From Thiohalomonas sp041685045 (GTDB lineage Bacteria > Pseudomonadota > Gammaproteobacteria > Thiohalomonadales > Thiohalomonadaceae), in assembly GCA_041685045.1 (NCBI GenBank), contig JAWLGP010000003.1:62001-126000 (forward strand): DNA of 64,000 nucleotides, written 5' to 3'. Positions 9,141 to 17,797 of this stretch are shown piece after piece (positions within the stretch are counted from its first letter, which is position 1; each line of letters opens with the position of its first letter). Under the pieces are notes generated by a model. It did no database searches. It had not been told where the DNA came from and worked only from the letters and a program-made list of their open reading frames with translations. The position numbers were made by a program, and so were the translations under genes.

Positions 9141-10187
9141 ATGGTAACCGTGAGCGACCGGACACCGCACTCCCTCATCGCCGCCGTACAATATAACTGC
9201 GACATCTCCGACGCGTTATACGCCCGCGACTACTCCATGTGCATCTATCTGCTGAAGATGCGCGAGTATTTCCGCTGGGAAAAGGGTTACGGCTATGGCG
9301 ACAGTCTGCCCAAAGAGGAGCTCGGCGACTGGCTGACCGCGCGCGAGGCGCGCTGGGAGACGATCCAGGAGCAGCCGTTTCGTCCAATCGAGTGGGACGG
9401 ACAGGAACTCGACCCGTTCGACAACGACGCTGTGAATGCGGCCATCCACACCTTGGGTTTGGTCTACAGCGGCGGGTTGGGCAATTTTGCCAAGCCCCAC
9501 TTCTTTCTGGCCGAGTTGGAGCGCGAGGAGCGTCACGAAGGGCGCAGTATCCTGGTGGCCGGCCGTGAACTCGCCCGCGACATCACCGCCCCGCCCGCGA
9601 TGACCCGCGACCACACCGTTTTCATCCGCCGTGAGTCGCTGCGGCGCACGGTGTGGGAAAAGGTTGAGGAGTGGCAGTGGCGCAAACGCGCCGACCATCC
9701 GATGGCCCGGGCGGTTGTCGGCTATGACTTCACCGGTGATTTGGATGGGGCCCTCGACCGAATGACCGACGACCAGGTCGAGGCGGTGGTTCTCCACGAG
9801 CTCGGAGAGCTGGAGGCCGGTCATCGGCTCGGTCCCGAGTGGGAGCCGATGCTGATGCGCATGATCCGCACCCCGACCGAATTTCTCGCGCGGGCGGTGC
9901 GCGACCACCTTGCCGACGCGCTGGTGACCCTGCCCGCTCTGTTGGAGCGTGAAGCCTGGGCGGCGCTGCACTTCTATTTCGGCAACTTCACCGGCATGCG
10001 CCGGGAGATCTACCCGGCCCTCTACCGCGCCTATGTGGAGTGGCAGGAACACGGTCGCCTGGATCGGCTGGCGCAGACCGTCGAGCAGGGGCGCGGCCAC
10101 TGGCTGGCCATCGGAAAGGAGCTGTTGGCGCGCTACCGCCAGGAGACCGGCGCGGCGGAACTGCGGCCGGCGGATATCGCCAGGTAA
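9141..10187 (+). CDS. Conserved hypothetical protein (resembles Sfum_1244-type proteins)
   Basis: The 348-residue protein has no signal peptide or membrane helix. It begins with a conserved-looking segment, AVQYNCDISDALYARDYSMC, IYLLKMREYFRWEKG, that I associate from memory with uncharacterised Sfum_1244-like proteins of proteobacteria; this should be treated as tentative. No catalytic motif is obvious, although HELGELEAGHRLG and HFYFGNFTGMRREIY are rich in potential metal or acid-base residues. It stands alone, divergent from the unknown gene at 8463. It is followed by a 520 bp stretch of repeats. Confidence 0.7.
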   Translation: MVTVSDRTPHSLIAAVQYNCDISDALYARDYSMCIYLLKMREYFRWEKGYGYGDSLPKEELGDWLTAREARWETIQEQPFRPIEWDGQELDPFDNDAVNAAIHTLGLVYSGGLGNFAKPHFFLAELEREERHEGRSILVAGRELARDITAPPAMTRDHTVFIRRESLRRTVWEKVEEWQWRKRADHPMARAVVGYDFTGDLDGALDRMTDDQVEAVVLHELGELEAGHRLGPEWEPMLMRMIRTPTEFLARAVRDHLADALVTLPALLEREAWAALHFYFGNFTGMRREIYPALYRAYVEWQEHGRLDRLAQTVEQGRGHWLAIGKELLARYRQETGAAELRPADIAR

Positions 10188-10229
10188 CCGCAGCGGCACA
10201 GAGGACACGTGAACGTTCAGCGTCTAGCC

Positions 10230-10662
10230 AATAGAACAGGATTAACAGGATTTTTCAGGATTAACAGGATTTTTCAGGATTAACAGGATGATTAAAAATA
10301 GCTGCCGGCGTCGTTCTCAGGTAGGTTGTGGTGAGCCTGCGAACCGCACCGTTCCCGGCGGAGGGCGGTGTTCAAGGAGTGACCCGCCTACGGCCAACGC
10401 CCTGCTTTACCAAGCAAAAATCCTGTGCATCCTGAAAAATCCTGTTAACCCTGTACCATTCGCGCCTAACCATAGGACAGGATTAACAGGATGATCGAAG
10501 TAGCTGCCGGTGTCGTTCTCGGGTAGGGTGTGGTGAGCCTGCGAACCGCACCATTCCGGCGGAGGGCGGTGATCACGGAGTGACCCGCCTACGGCCAAGG
10601 CCCTGCTTTGCCAAGCAAGAATCCTGTGCATCCTGAAAAATCCTGTTAATCCTGTACCATTG
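10230..10662. repeat. Two tandem composite elements (CAGGATTAA arms around a GAACCGCACC core) in the 10188-10709 gap
   Basis: Unit 1 (10230-10460) and unit 2 (10471-10662) each have CAGGATTAACAGGAT left arms, a core containing GTGGTGAGCCTGCGAACCGC and GGAGTGACCCGCCTACGGCC, and a right arm ending CCTGTACCATT. The two units are near-identical through the core, so this is a recent duplication of one repeat family nested in another. Unit 1 has three left sub-repeats and unit 2 only one. The rest of the gap holds no gene that I can support. Confidence 0.88.
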
Positions 10663-10709
10663 GTTCGACTCTATGCGCCGTATACTCCGCACTCGAATAT
10701 GCAACCGCC

Positions 10710-12044
10710 CTATCGCTTGCCGGCCTTGCGGTCCAGCTCACGCAGGTGGGCCAGCTTTTCCCCGATCTTGATCTCCAGGCCGCGAGCCACCGGCTGGTAA
10801 TACTCCCGCTCGGGCATCTCCTCGGGAAAATAGCTCTCACCCGCTGCGTAGGCCTCCGGCTCGTCATGGGCGTAGCGATACTCGCGGCCATAGCCCAGTT
10901 CCTTCATCAAACGGGTCGGCGCATTGCGCAGATGGATCGGCACCTCCAGCGAGCCGTGGTCGCGGGCATCGGCCATGGCCGCCTTGAAACCCATGTAGAC
11001 ACCGTTGCTCTTGGGCGCGCAGGCGAGATAGACCAGGGCCTGAGCGATGGCCAGCTCCCCTTCGGGACTGCCGAGCCGATCCTGCACGTCCCAGGCGTTC
11101 AGCGCGATGGCGAGGCCGCGCGGGTCAGCATTGCCGATGTCCTCGGAGGCCATGCGTACCACGCGGCGCGCAATGTAGAGAGGGTCGCAGCCGCCGTCGA
11201 GCATGCGCGCGAGCCAGTACAGGGCCGCGTTCGGCGATGACCCGCGGACCGATTTGTGCAGGGCGGAGATCTGGTCGTAAAAGGCCTCGCCTCCCTTGTC
11301 GAACCGGCGCACGCCGCCCGCCAACACCTCGCCGAGCACCTCGGCCGAGACCACTTCACGACCGTTCTGCTCTTCGGCGAGGTCGGCCGCGATCTCCAAC
11401 AGGTTGAGGGCACGGCGGGCATCACCATCGGCGGCCTCGCAGAGGCGATCACGCAAATCGGGACCGATCACCAGCTGGCGGCTGCCGAGGCCGCGCGCCT
11501 CATTTTCCAGGGCACGATCGATGATGGTGCGGATGTCTCCGCTGCCGAGGCTCTTCAGTACATAGACGCGGGCACGCGAGAGCAGTGCGTTGTTCAGCTC
11601 GAAGGAGGGGTTCTCGGTGGTGGCGCCGATGAAGATCACGGTGCCGTCTTCGACGTAGGGCAGGAAGGCGTCCTGCTGCGCCTTGTTGAAGCGGTGCACC
11701 TCGTCGACGAACAGCACCGCCTTGCGCCCCTCCATCTGGCGAGCACGGCGCGCCTCCTCCACGGCGGCACGGATCTCCTTCACCCCGGAAAGGACGGCGG
11801 AGATGCTGAGGAAGCAGGCGTTGGCGCGGCCGGCGGCCATGCGCGCCAGGGTCGTCTTGCCGGTGCCGGGCGGGCCCCACAGGATCATCGAGTGCAGGTT
11901 GCCGGATTCGATGGCGGTACGCAGCGGCTTGCCGGGGCCGAGCAGGTGCTGCTGGCCGAAGAACTCGTCAGGCCCCTGCGGCCGCATACGGTCCGCCAGC
12001 GGCCGGTAGACCGGCACCGGCTCGTTGAACAGGTCTGCGGTCAC
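10710..12044 (-). CDS. rarA: Replication-associated recombination protein A (MgsA/WRNIP1 family AAA+ ATPase)
   Basis: RarA is a clamp-loader-like AAA+ ATPase that acts at stalled replication forks. The 444-residue protein has Walker A GPPGTGKT at 57-64, Walker B VLFVDEVHRFNKAQQD, the sensor motif IGATTENPSFELN and the C-terminal tetramerisation domain (HKSVRGSSPNAALYWLARML). Length is standard. Its ATG overlaps the lolA stop codon by 4 bp and ftsK follows upstream, giving the conserved ftsK-lolA-rarA order. Confidence 0.96.
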   Translation of the reverse strand: MTADLFNEPVPVYRPLADRMRPQGPDEFFGQQHLLGPGKPLRTAIESGNLHSMILWGPPGTGKTTLARMAAGRANACFLSISAVLSGVKEIRAAVEEARRARQMEGRKAVLFVDEVHRFNKAQQDAFLPYVEDGTVIFIGATTENPSFELNNALLSRARVYVLKSLGSGDIRTIIDRALENEARGLGSRQLVIGPDLRDRLCEAADGDARRALNLLEIAADLAEEQNGREVVSAEVLGEVLAGGVRRFDKGGEAFYDQISALHKSVRGSSPNAALYWLARMLDGGCDPLYIARRVVRMASEDIGNADPRGLAIALNAWDVQDRLGSPEGELAIAQALVYLACAPKSNGVYMGFKAAMADARDHGSLEVPIHLRNAPTRLMKELGYGREYRYAHDEPEAYAAGESYFPEEMPEREYYQPVARGLEIKIGEKLAHLRELDRKAGKR

Positions 12045-12676
12045 GAATCTTCGCCGATTACATCGACTCCGGCCGGCGGGTCGAACTTGAACGCCCCGGC
12101 CCTGATGGCAGGGTTGCGCTCGACCGTATCGAAGTAGAGGCGCGTGACCTGGCCGAAGCCGTCCACCATTTCCATGGCCCGCAGGAGCTTCGGCTCCAGG
12201 GCGAGGCGCACCTGCTCGAAGGTGGCGTCTTTGGCCTTCGGCCGCAGTTCCAGCCAGGTGAAGCCCTCGTGTTGCCCGAGTTCGATGATCTCGAAGCTGT
12301 CGGAGAGTGGTTCGGTGCCCGACAGCAGCAGCGCCGGCGTACTGCCGAGGGTCTCGTCCTGCACGCGTACCGTCACCTGTTCCAGGTCGCGGTCGTACAT
12401 CCAGATCCGCTCCCCGTCGGCCACGTAGGTCTGGCGGTAAGGCTCCAGATACTCCAGCCGGAAACGTCCGGGCCTGGCGACCAGCAGTTCTCCCTCACTC
12501 TCCTCCAGGACGTTGCCGTCGGGTTCGATGAGCGTCTGCACGAACTGGGCACGCATGGTCTTGAGGCCGTCGAGGAACTGTTCGAGGCGCTGTTCGCCCT
12601 CGGCCGCCTGGGCGCCGGTGGCGGCAAGGAGTGCGATGATTGGCAATATTCGGGTCAATAATGAGCGCAGGGTCAT
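12041..12676 (-). CDS. lolA: Outer-membrane lipoprotein carrier protein LolA
   Basis: LolA is the periplasmic chaperone that carries lipoproteins from LolCDE to LolB at the outer membrane. The 211-residue precursor has a signal peptide (basic MTLRSLLTR, hydrophobic ILPIIALLAA, cleavage near AQA-AEG at about residue 25). The mature part has the typical FVQTLIEPDG, GRFRLEYLEPYRQTYVADGE and VTRLYFDTVERNP strands. It precedes rarA with a 4 bp overlap. It is separated from ftsK by a repeat element. Confidence 0.93.
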   Translation of the reverse strand: MTLRSLLTRILPIIALLAATGAQAAEGEQRLEQFLDGLKTMRAQFVQTLIEPDGNVLEESEGELLVARPGRFRLEYLEPYRQTYVADGERIWMYDRDLEQVTVRVQDETLGSTPALLLSGTEPLSDSFEIIELGQHEGFTWLELRPKAKDATFEQVRLALEPKLLRAMEMVDGFGQVTRLYFDTVERNPAIRAGAFKFDPPAGVDVIGEDS

Positions 12677-12792
12677 CTGTTGGTTACCTGATGCGTCCGG
12701 TTATTTAATGTATATCGCTGCGCCTGCCAGCGATTCCTGCAGGTGCCACCGGCACGGGTTGTCGCGCCGTAATCGCTGAAACGAACTGTCTA

Positions 12793-12943
12793 TCTCGTTT
12801 TCTCGTTCCCACGCTCCGCGTGGAAACGCCGGTCGAGGCGCTCCGCGCCCGAAAAGCCGGACAACGGCACCGGCTTCGGCCAAAAAAGACGCAGAGCGCC
12901 TGCATTCCCACGCAGTCGTTCCCACGCAGAGCGTGGGAACGAG
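12793..12943. repeat. GTTCCCACGC-family palindromic repeats in the 12677-12995 gap
   Basis: CGTTCCCACGCTCCGCGTGG near 12804 and CGTTCCCACGCAGAGCGTGG near 12917 are two similar short palindromes, each able to form a hairpin, about 110 bp apart. They lie between ftsK and lolA. The rest of the gap shows no coding potential. Confidence 0.75.
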
Positions 12944-12995
12944 AACCCCGGCGGCGCCCCAACGCCCAAGCGCCGGGACGGCGCTTCAGGCTGAA

Positions 12996-15326
12996 TCAAT
13001 CTTCCGGTGGCGGTGGCGCCAGCACCTCGCGGGCACCGTTGGCCTGGAGGGGGCCGACAATGCCAATGCGCTCCATCTCTTCGACCAAACGGGCTGCGCG
13101 GTTGTAGCCGATCTTGAGCCGCCTTTGGACACCGGAGATGGAGGCCTTGCGGCTTTCGGTCACGATTTTCACCGCCTCGTCGAACAGCGGATCGGACTCG
13201 CCATCGCTGTCACCGCTGGCCTGTTCGCCCGGCAGCAGAATCTCACCGCTCGCGCTGTTGCCATCGAGGATCTCGTCCAGGTAATCGGGCTCACCGCGCC
13301 GCTTCAGGTCTTCGACCACGTTGTGTACTTCGTGATCGGCGACGAAGGCGCCGTGGACCCGGTTCGGCATCCCCTGCCCCGGCGGCATGTAGAGCATGTC
13401 GCCATGGCCGAGCAGCGCCTCGGCGCCCATCTGATCGAGGATAGTACGCGAGTCGATGCGGGAGGAGACCTGGAACGCGATACGGGTCGGGATGTTGGCC
13501 TTGATGAGGCCGGTCAGCACGTCCACCGACGGCCGCTGTGTCGCCAGGATCAGGTGGATACCGGCGGCACGCGCCTTCTGCGCCAGGCGGGCGATCAACT
13601 CCTCCACCTTCTTGCCTACGACCATCATCATGTCGGCGAGTTCGTCCACCACCACGACGATGTAGGGCAACGGCTCCAGCATCGGCCGGTCCGCCTCCAG
13701 TTCCGGCGCATCCGGCACCAGTGGCTGCCAGATCGGGTCGGGGATCGGCTGCTTGGCAGCGATCGCCTCCTTCACCTTCTTGTTGTACCCGGCGATGTTG
13801 CGCACCCCCAGGTTCGCCATCAGCTTGTAGCGGCGCTCCATCTCGCCGACGCACCAGCGCAGGGCGTTGGCGGCGTCCTTCATGTCGGTGACGACCGGTG
13901 CGAGCAGGTGCGGAATCCCCTCGTAAATGGAGAGTTCCAGCATCTTGGGGTCGACCATGATCATGCGCACGTCGCGCGGCGTGGCGTTGTACAGCAGCGA
14001 AATGATCATGGCGTTGACCGCCACCGACTTGCCGGAGCCGGTGGTGCCGGCCACCAGCAGGTGCGGCATCTTGCCGAGGTCGGCCACCGCCACTTCGCCG
14101 GCGATGTCCTTGCCGAGGGCCAGGGTCAGTGGCGAAGAGGCCTTCTCGTAGATGGGCGAGCGGAGGCACTCGGAGAGATAGACGATCTCGCGGCTCTCGT
14201 TCGGCACCTCAAGGCCGATGGTGGTCTTGCCCGGGATCACCTCCACCACCCGCACGCTGATGGCCGACAACGAACGCGCCAGGTCCTTGGAGAGATTGGT
14301 GATCTGGCTCACCTTGACGCCGGGCGCCGGCTGCAATTCGAAACGGGTGATCACCGGACCGGGGTGCACCTCGACCACCTGCGCCTCGATGCCGAAGTCC
14401 TGAAGCTTGAGTTCCACCAGCCGCGACATCGCCTCCAGCGCGTCGGTGGAGGCCGCCTTGGTGCGGCCGGTGACCTGATCCAGCAGTGCCAGCGATGGCA
14501 GCGCCGCGTCGGCCGTCGGCTCGAACAGCGGCACCTGCTTCTCCCGTTGTTCCCGCGGACTCGGTTTCGGCGCCTGCACCACCGGCGGCTTCTTGATCTC
14601 CGGTGCCGGCCGGTTGACCACCTTCTGTTTCACCAGCTCGACCGACTTCTCGCGTTGACGACGAGCCCTCCGGGCGGCTATCGCCTCCGGAATGGCGGCG
14701 AGGCGTTCACGCACCCAGGCCAGTGCATCCAGGGTCAGGCCGCCGGTCACATCCATCACCCGGATCCAGGAGACGCCGGTAAACAGCGTCACACCGCTGA
14801 GGAACAGCGCCAGCAGGAACAGCGTGGCGCCGAGAAAACTGACCACGTTGGCGAGGCCTTGCCCCACCAGGTCGCCCAGTACGCCGCCGGCCGTCAGCGG
14901 CACCACCTGCGGGTTGGCTTCGAAATGCAGGTAGGCGAGGCCCGCCCCGCTGGCCAGGGTTACCAGAAATCCGGCAAAGCGCAGGCTCAGCTGGGCCGGG
15001 GTGGCCCGCGCCTCATCTTCCGTCCGGCCCCGGAACAGCAGCCAGCCGGCGTACCCCACCAGGATCGGGAACAGGTAGGCCATCACCCCGAACAGGTAGA
15101 GGAACAGGTCGCCGAACCAGGCCCCGACGGGGCCCCCGTAATTGGCGACGGCACCGCCCCCGCCGCTGTGCGACCAGCCGGGATCGCCGGGGTCGTAGCT
15201 GGCCAGTGAGATCAGCAGATAGACCGCCAGCGTGGCGCTCAGGTACAGCGCCCCCTCGCGCAGCCCGCGATGGAGGTGATGGCCGATGGAAAAGGCGCCT
15301 TCGTTCTTGGGAGTGGCCTGGGCCAA
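12996..15326 (-). CDS. ftsK: DNA translocase FtsK
   Basis: FtsK pumps chromosomal DNA through the closing septum and aligns dif sites for XerCD. The 776-residue protein has an N-terminal membrane part with about four helices (about 25-190), a short basic/proline linker (205-260), the RecA-like motor with Walker A GTTGSGKS at 427-434 and Walker B IVVVVDELADMM, and a C-terminal gamma winged-helix domain (ISGVQRRLKIGYNRAARLVE) for KOPS recognition. The linker is short, as in SpoIIIE-like forms, not the long E. coli type. It precedes lolA. Confidence 0.96.
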   Translation of the reverse strand: MAQATPKNEGAFSIGHHLHRGLREGALYLSATLAVYLLISLASYDPGDPGWSHSGGGGAVANYGGPVGAWFGDLFLYLFGVMAYLFPILVGYAGWLLFRGRTEDEARATPAQLSLRFAGFLVTLASGAGLAYLHFEANPQVVPLTAGGVLGDLVGQGLANVVSFLGATLFLLALFLSGVTLFTGVSWIRVMDVTGGLTLDALAWVRERLAAIPEAIAARRARRQREKSVELVKQKVVNRPAPEIKKPPVVQAPKPSPREQREKQVPLFEPTADAALPSLALLDQVTGRTKAASTDALEAMSRLVELKLQDFGIEAQVVEVHPGPVITRFELQPAPGVKVSQITNLSKDLARSLSAISVRVVEVIPGKTTIGLEVPNESREIVYLSECLRSPIYEKASSPLTLALGKDIAGEVAVADLGKMPHLLVAGTTGSGKSVAVNAMIISLLYNATPRDVRMIMVDPKMLELSIYEGIPHLLAPVVTDMKDAANALRWCVGEMERRYKLMANLGVRNIAGYNKKVKEAIAAKQPIPDPIWQPLVPDAPELEADRPMLEPLPYIVVVVDELADMMMVVGKKVEELIARLAQKARAAGIHLILATQRPSVDVLTGLIKANIPTRIAFQVSSRIDSRTILDQMGAEALLGHGDMLYMPPGQGMPNRVHGAFVADHEVHNVVEDLKRRGEPDYLDEILDGNSASGEILLPGEQASGDSDGESDPLFDEAVKIVTESRKASISGVQRRLKIGYNRAARLVEEMERIGIVGPLQANGAREVLAPPPPED

Positions 15327-15376
15327 AGTTAATCCTGTATAAAAACTATTCGTCGTAAGTGTCTATTCTAGCGGGC

Positions 15377-16438
15377 CTATTCCAGCGCGTTCAACGCCGG
15401 ATGCACAATCCTGCCGGCACGCACGTTGACCCCGGCGGCCAGGTCAGGGCCCCCCTCCCAGCCGCCCGCGGCAAGCCGCCGGGCGTACGGTATCAGCGCC
15501 GCCGACAGCGCCTGCGAGGCGGTGCGCGGCACCGAACCGGGCATGTTGGTCACCCCGAAGTGCACCACCCCTTCCCACAGGTAGGTCGGATCGGCCCAGG
15601 TGGTCGGTCGGGTGGTTTCGATGCAGCCGCCCTGATCCACCGAAATATCGATCACCACGCTGCCCGGCTGCATGCGCCGGACCGTCTCCGCCCGCACAAT
15701 GTGCGGCGCCTTGGCGCCCGGGATCAGAATGGCGCCCACCACCAGATCGGCCTCCTCCACGGCATGCTCCAGCGCGTCGGCGTAGGGATAGAGCGCAGTC
15801 ACGTTGGGGCCGAGCGCGCGCATCGCCTCCAGCCGATCCCGCTTGCGGTCGAACACGGTGACCTGCGCCCCAAGGGCCGCCGCCACGCTCGCTGCGCCAC
15901 CGCCCGCCACACCACCGCCCAGCACCACCACCCGGCCGCGCTCCGCCGCGGGCAGGCCGCCCAGCAGGAGTCCCTTGCCCCCGAGCGGACGATAGAGCAG
16001 GTGCGCCCCCACCTGCCCTGCCACCCGGCCGGCGATGTCGCTCATGGGTGCCAGCAGTGGCAGATGTCCGTCCACCTCCACGGTCTCGAATGCCACCGCG
16101 GTCAAGCCGATCTCCAGCAGCGCTTTGGTCAGCGCCGGCTCGGCGGCAAGATGCAGGTAACAGAACAGCAGATGGTCCTCGCGCAGCAACGGCCACTCCT
16201 GGGGCTGCGGCTCCTTGACCTTGATTATCAGCTCCGCGGACCCATAGACTGCCTTGGCATCGGACAGAAGCTTCACCCCGGCGGCCTTGTAGTGTGCGTC
16301 CGAATACCCGCTGGCCAGGCCGGCCCCCTGTTGCACGAAGACGCTGTGGCCCCGGCGAACCAGTTCGCCCGCCGCCGCGGGAACCAGGCCAACCCGGCCC
16401 TCGAGGGTTTTCACTTCGCTGGGAATGCCTATGCGCAT
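15377..16438 (-). CDS. ald: Alanine dehydrogenase
   Basis: Ald catalyses NAD-dependent reversible conversion of alanine to pyruvate and ammonia. The 353-residue sequence begins MRIGIPSEVKTLEGRVGLVP (the R of EGRVG and the K of VKVKEP-like VKEPQPQEW contact pyruvate), has the Rossmann loop VVVLGGGVAGGGAASVAAALGA, and the DISVDQGGCIETTRPT and HFGVTNMPGSVPRTAS signatures. It is divergent from trxB. Ammonia assimilation by Ald would fit a nitrogen-fixing cell, but that is inference. Confidence 0.93.
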   Translation of the reverse strand: MRIGIPSEVKTLEGRVGLVPAAAGELVRRGHSVFVQQGAGLASGYSDAHYKAAGVKLLSDAKAVYGSAELIIKVKEPQPQEWPLLREDHLLFCYLHLAAEPALTKALLEIGLTAVAFETVEVDGHLPLLAPMSDIAGRVAGQVGAHLLYRPLGGKGLLLGGLPAAERGRVVVLGGGVAGGGAASVAAALGAQVTVFDRKRDRLEAMRALGPNVTALYPYADALEHAVEEADLVVGAILIPGAKAPHIVRAETVRRMQPGSVVIDISVDQGGCIETTRPTTWADPTYLWEGVVHFGVTNMPGSVPRTASQALSAALIPYARRLAAGGWEGGPDLAAGVNVRAGRIVHPALNALE

Positions 16439-16547
16439 GGTGCTCGACGCTCCTTTACCGGCCGAATTGCTTTCCGTAACATACGTTTAGTTCAAGTCTA
16501 AAAACGCCTGAAATTCCAAAGAAACCACCGAGTTCGGAGTCTACCAC

Positions 16548-17504
16548 ATGAGTGAAACCAAGCATTGCCGCCTGCTGATCCTCGGTTCCGGTCCGGCCGG
16601 CTACAGCGCCGCCGTCTACGCCGCCCGTGCCAATCTCAATCCCGTGCTGGTGACGGGTCTGCAGCAGGGTGGCCAGCTGATGACCACCACCGAGGTGGAC
16701 AACTGGCCGGGCGACGCCGAGGGCGTGCAGGGTCCGGGTCTGATGGAACGGATGCGCCAGCACGCTGAGCGTTTCGGTACCGAGATCCTGTTCGACCATA
16801 TCAACGAGGTGGACCTGACCAACCGCCCGTTCCGCCTGAAGGGCGACGCTGCCGAATACAGCTGTGACGCCCTAATCGTCGCTACCGGCGCCTCCGCCCA
16901 GTATCTCGGCCTCGAGTCCGAGGAGAAATTCAAGGGCCGCGGCGTCTCCGGCTGCGCCACCTGCGACGGCTTCTTCTACAAGAACCAGAAGGTCGCCGTG
17001 ATCGGCGGCGGCAACACGGCCGTGGAAGAGGCGCTGTACCTCTCAAATATCGCCTCCCATGTCACCGTCGTGCATCGGCGCGACCAGTTCCGCTGCGAGA
17101 AGATCCTTGCCGAACAGCTGCGGGAAAAGACGGAGAACGGCAACGTCACCATCGAGTGGAACCACGAGGTGGATGAGGTGCTGGGCGACGCCTCCGGTGT
17201 AACCGGCCTGCGCATCAAGAGCACCGCTGACGGCAGCACCAAGGATCTGGACCTCACCGGGGTGTTCATTGCCATCGGCCACAAGCCGAACACCGAGATC
17301 TTCCAGGGCCAGCTGGAAATGGACCACGGCTACATCAAGGTCCAGAGCGGCAGCGCCGGCAACGCCACCGCGACCTCCGTGCCGGGCGTATTCGCCGCCG
17401 GCGACGTGGCCGACCACATCTACCGCCAGGCGATCACCTCCGCCGGTACCGGCTGTATGGCGGCGCTGGATGCGGATCGCTATCTGGAGAGTCTGGAGAA
17501 GTAG
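16548..17504 (+). CDS. trxB: Thioredoxin reductase (NADPH)
   Basis: TrxB reduces thioredoxin with NADPH through FAD and a redox-active disulfide. The 318-residue protein has the FAD-binding GSGPAGYSAAVYAARA loop, the active-site cysteines C136 and C139 in GCATCDGFFY, the NADPH-binding GGGNTAVEEALYLSNIA with HRRDQFR, and the final FAD motif VFAAGDVADHIYRQAITSAG. Length is standard. It starts a rightward set of genes that leads to aat-bpt, as trxB lies near aat in enterobacteria. Confidence 0.97.
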   Translation: MSETKHCRLLILGSGPAGYSAAVYAARANLNPVLVTGLQQGGQLMTTTEVDNWPGDAEGVQGPGLMERMRQHAERFGTEILFDHINEVDLTNRPFRLKGDAAEYSCDALIVATGASAQYLGLESEEKFKGRGVSGCATCDGFFYKNQKVAVIGGGNTAVEEALYLSNIASHVTVVHRRDQFRCEKILAEQLREKTENGNVTIEWNHEVDEVLGDASGVTGLRIKSTADGSTKDLDLTGVFIAIGHKPNTEIFQGQLEMDHGYIKVQSGSAGNATATSVPGVFAAGDVADHIYRQAITSAGTGCMAALDADRYLESLEK

Positions 17505-17512
17505 TCGAACGC

Positions 17513-17773
17513 CTGTGGGAGCAGAGTCCCCCGCCGCGAATGTGGCGCGCACAAGCCAGACCGCATCGGGCCGGGGATTTATGCCCCGCAGGGGGACGCC
17601 CCTCCCAAAGGGCGTTGCCCCATTCGACTCGGCATATTTTGTGTGGGAGCGGCGTCCTCGCCGCGAATGTGGCGCACAGCGCCACCCGATAGGGCCGCAT
17701 CGGGCCGAGGATTCATGCCCCGCAGGGGGTACGGCCCTCCCACAAGGGCGTGCCCCGCTCGACTACGCTTCGG
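17513..17773. repeat. Tandem pair of GTGGGAGC...GCCGCGAATG repeats
   Basis: Two imperfect copies, from about 17515 and 17642 (period about 127 bp), each read GTGGGAGC, GCCGCGAATGTGGCGC, GCATCGGGCC, GATTYATGCCCCGCAGGG and a following CCCTCC-AAGGGCG hairpin. This resembles the extragenic palindromes common in Pseudomonas and relatives. It fills the gap between trxB and the next gene. Confidence 0.85.
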
Positions 17774-17797
17774 TAATCCGCCTCAAACCACTCCCCC

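Noticed and set aside
12933..15209. 758-codon open frame opposite ftsK
   Set aside because: It mirrors ftsK on the other strand, has His/Arg/Gln-rich shadow composition and no recognisable domain; ftsK is unmistakable.
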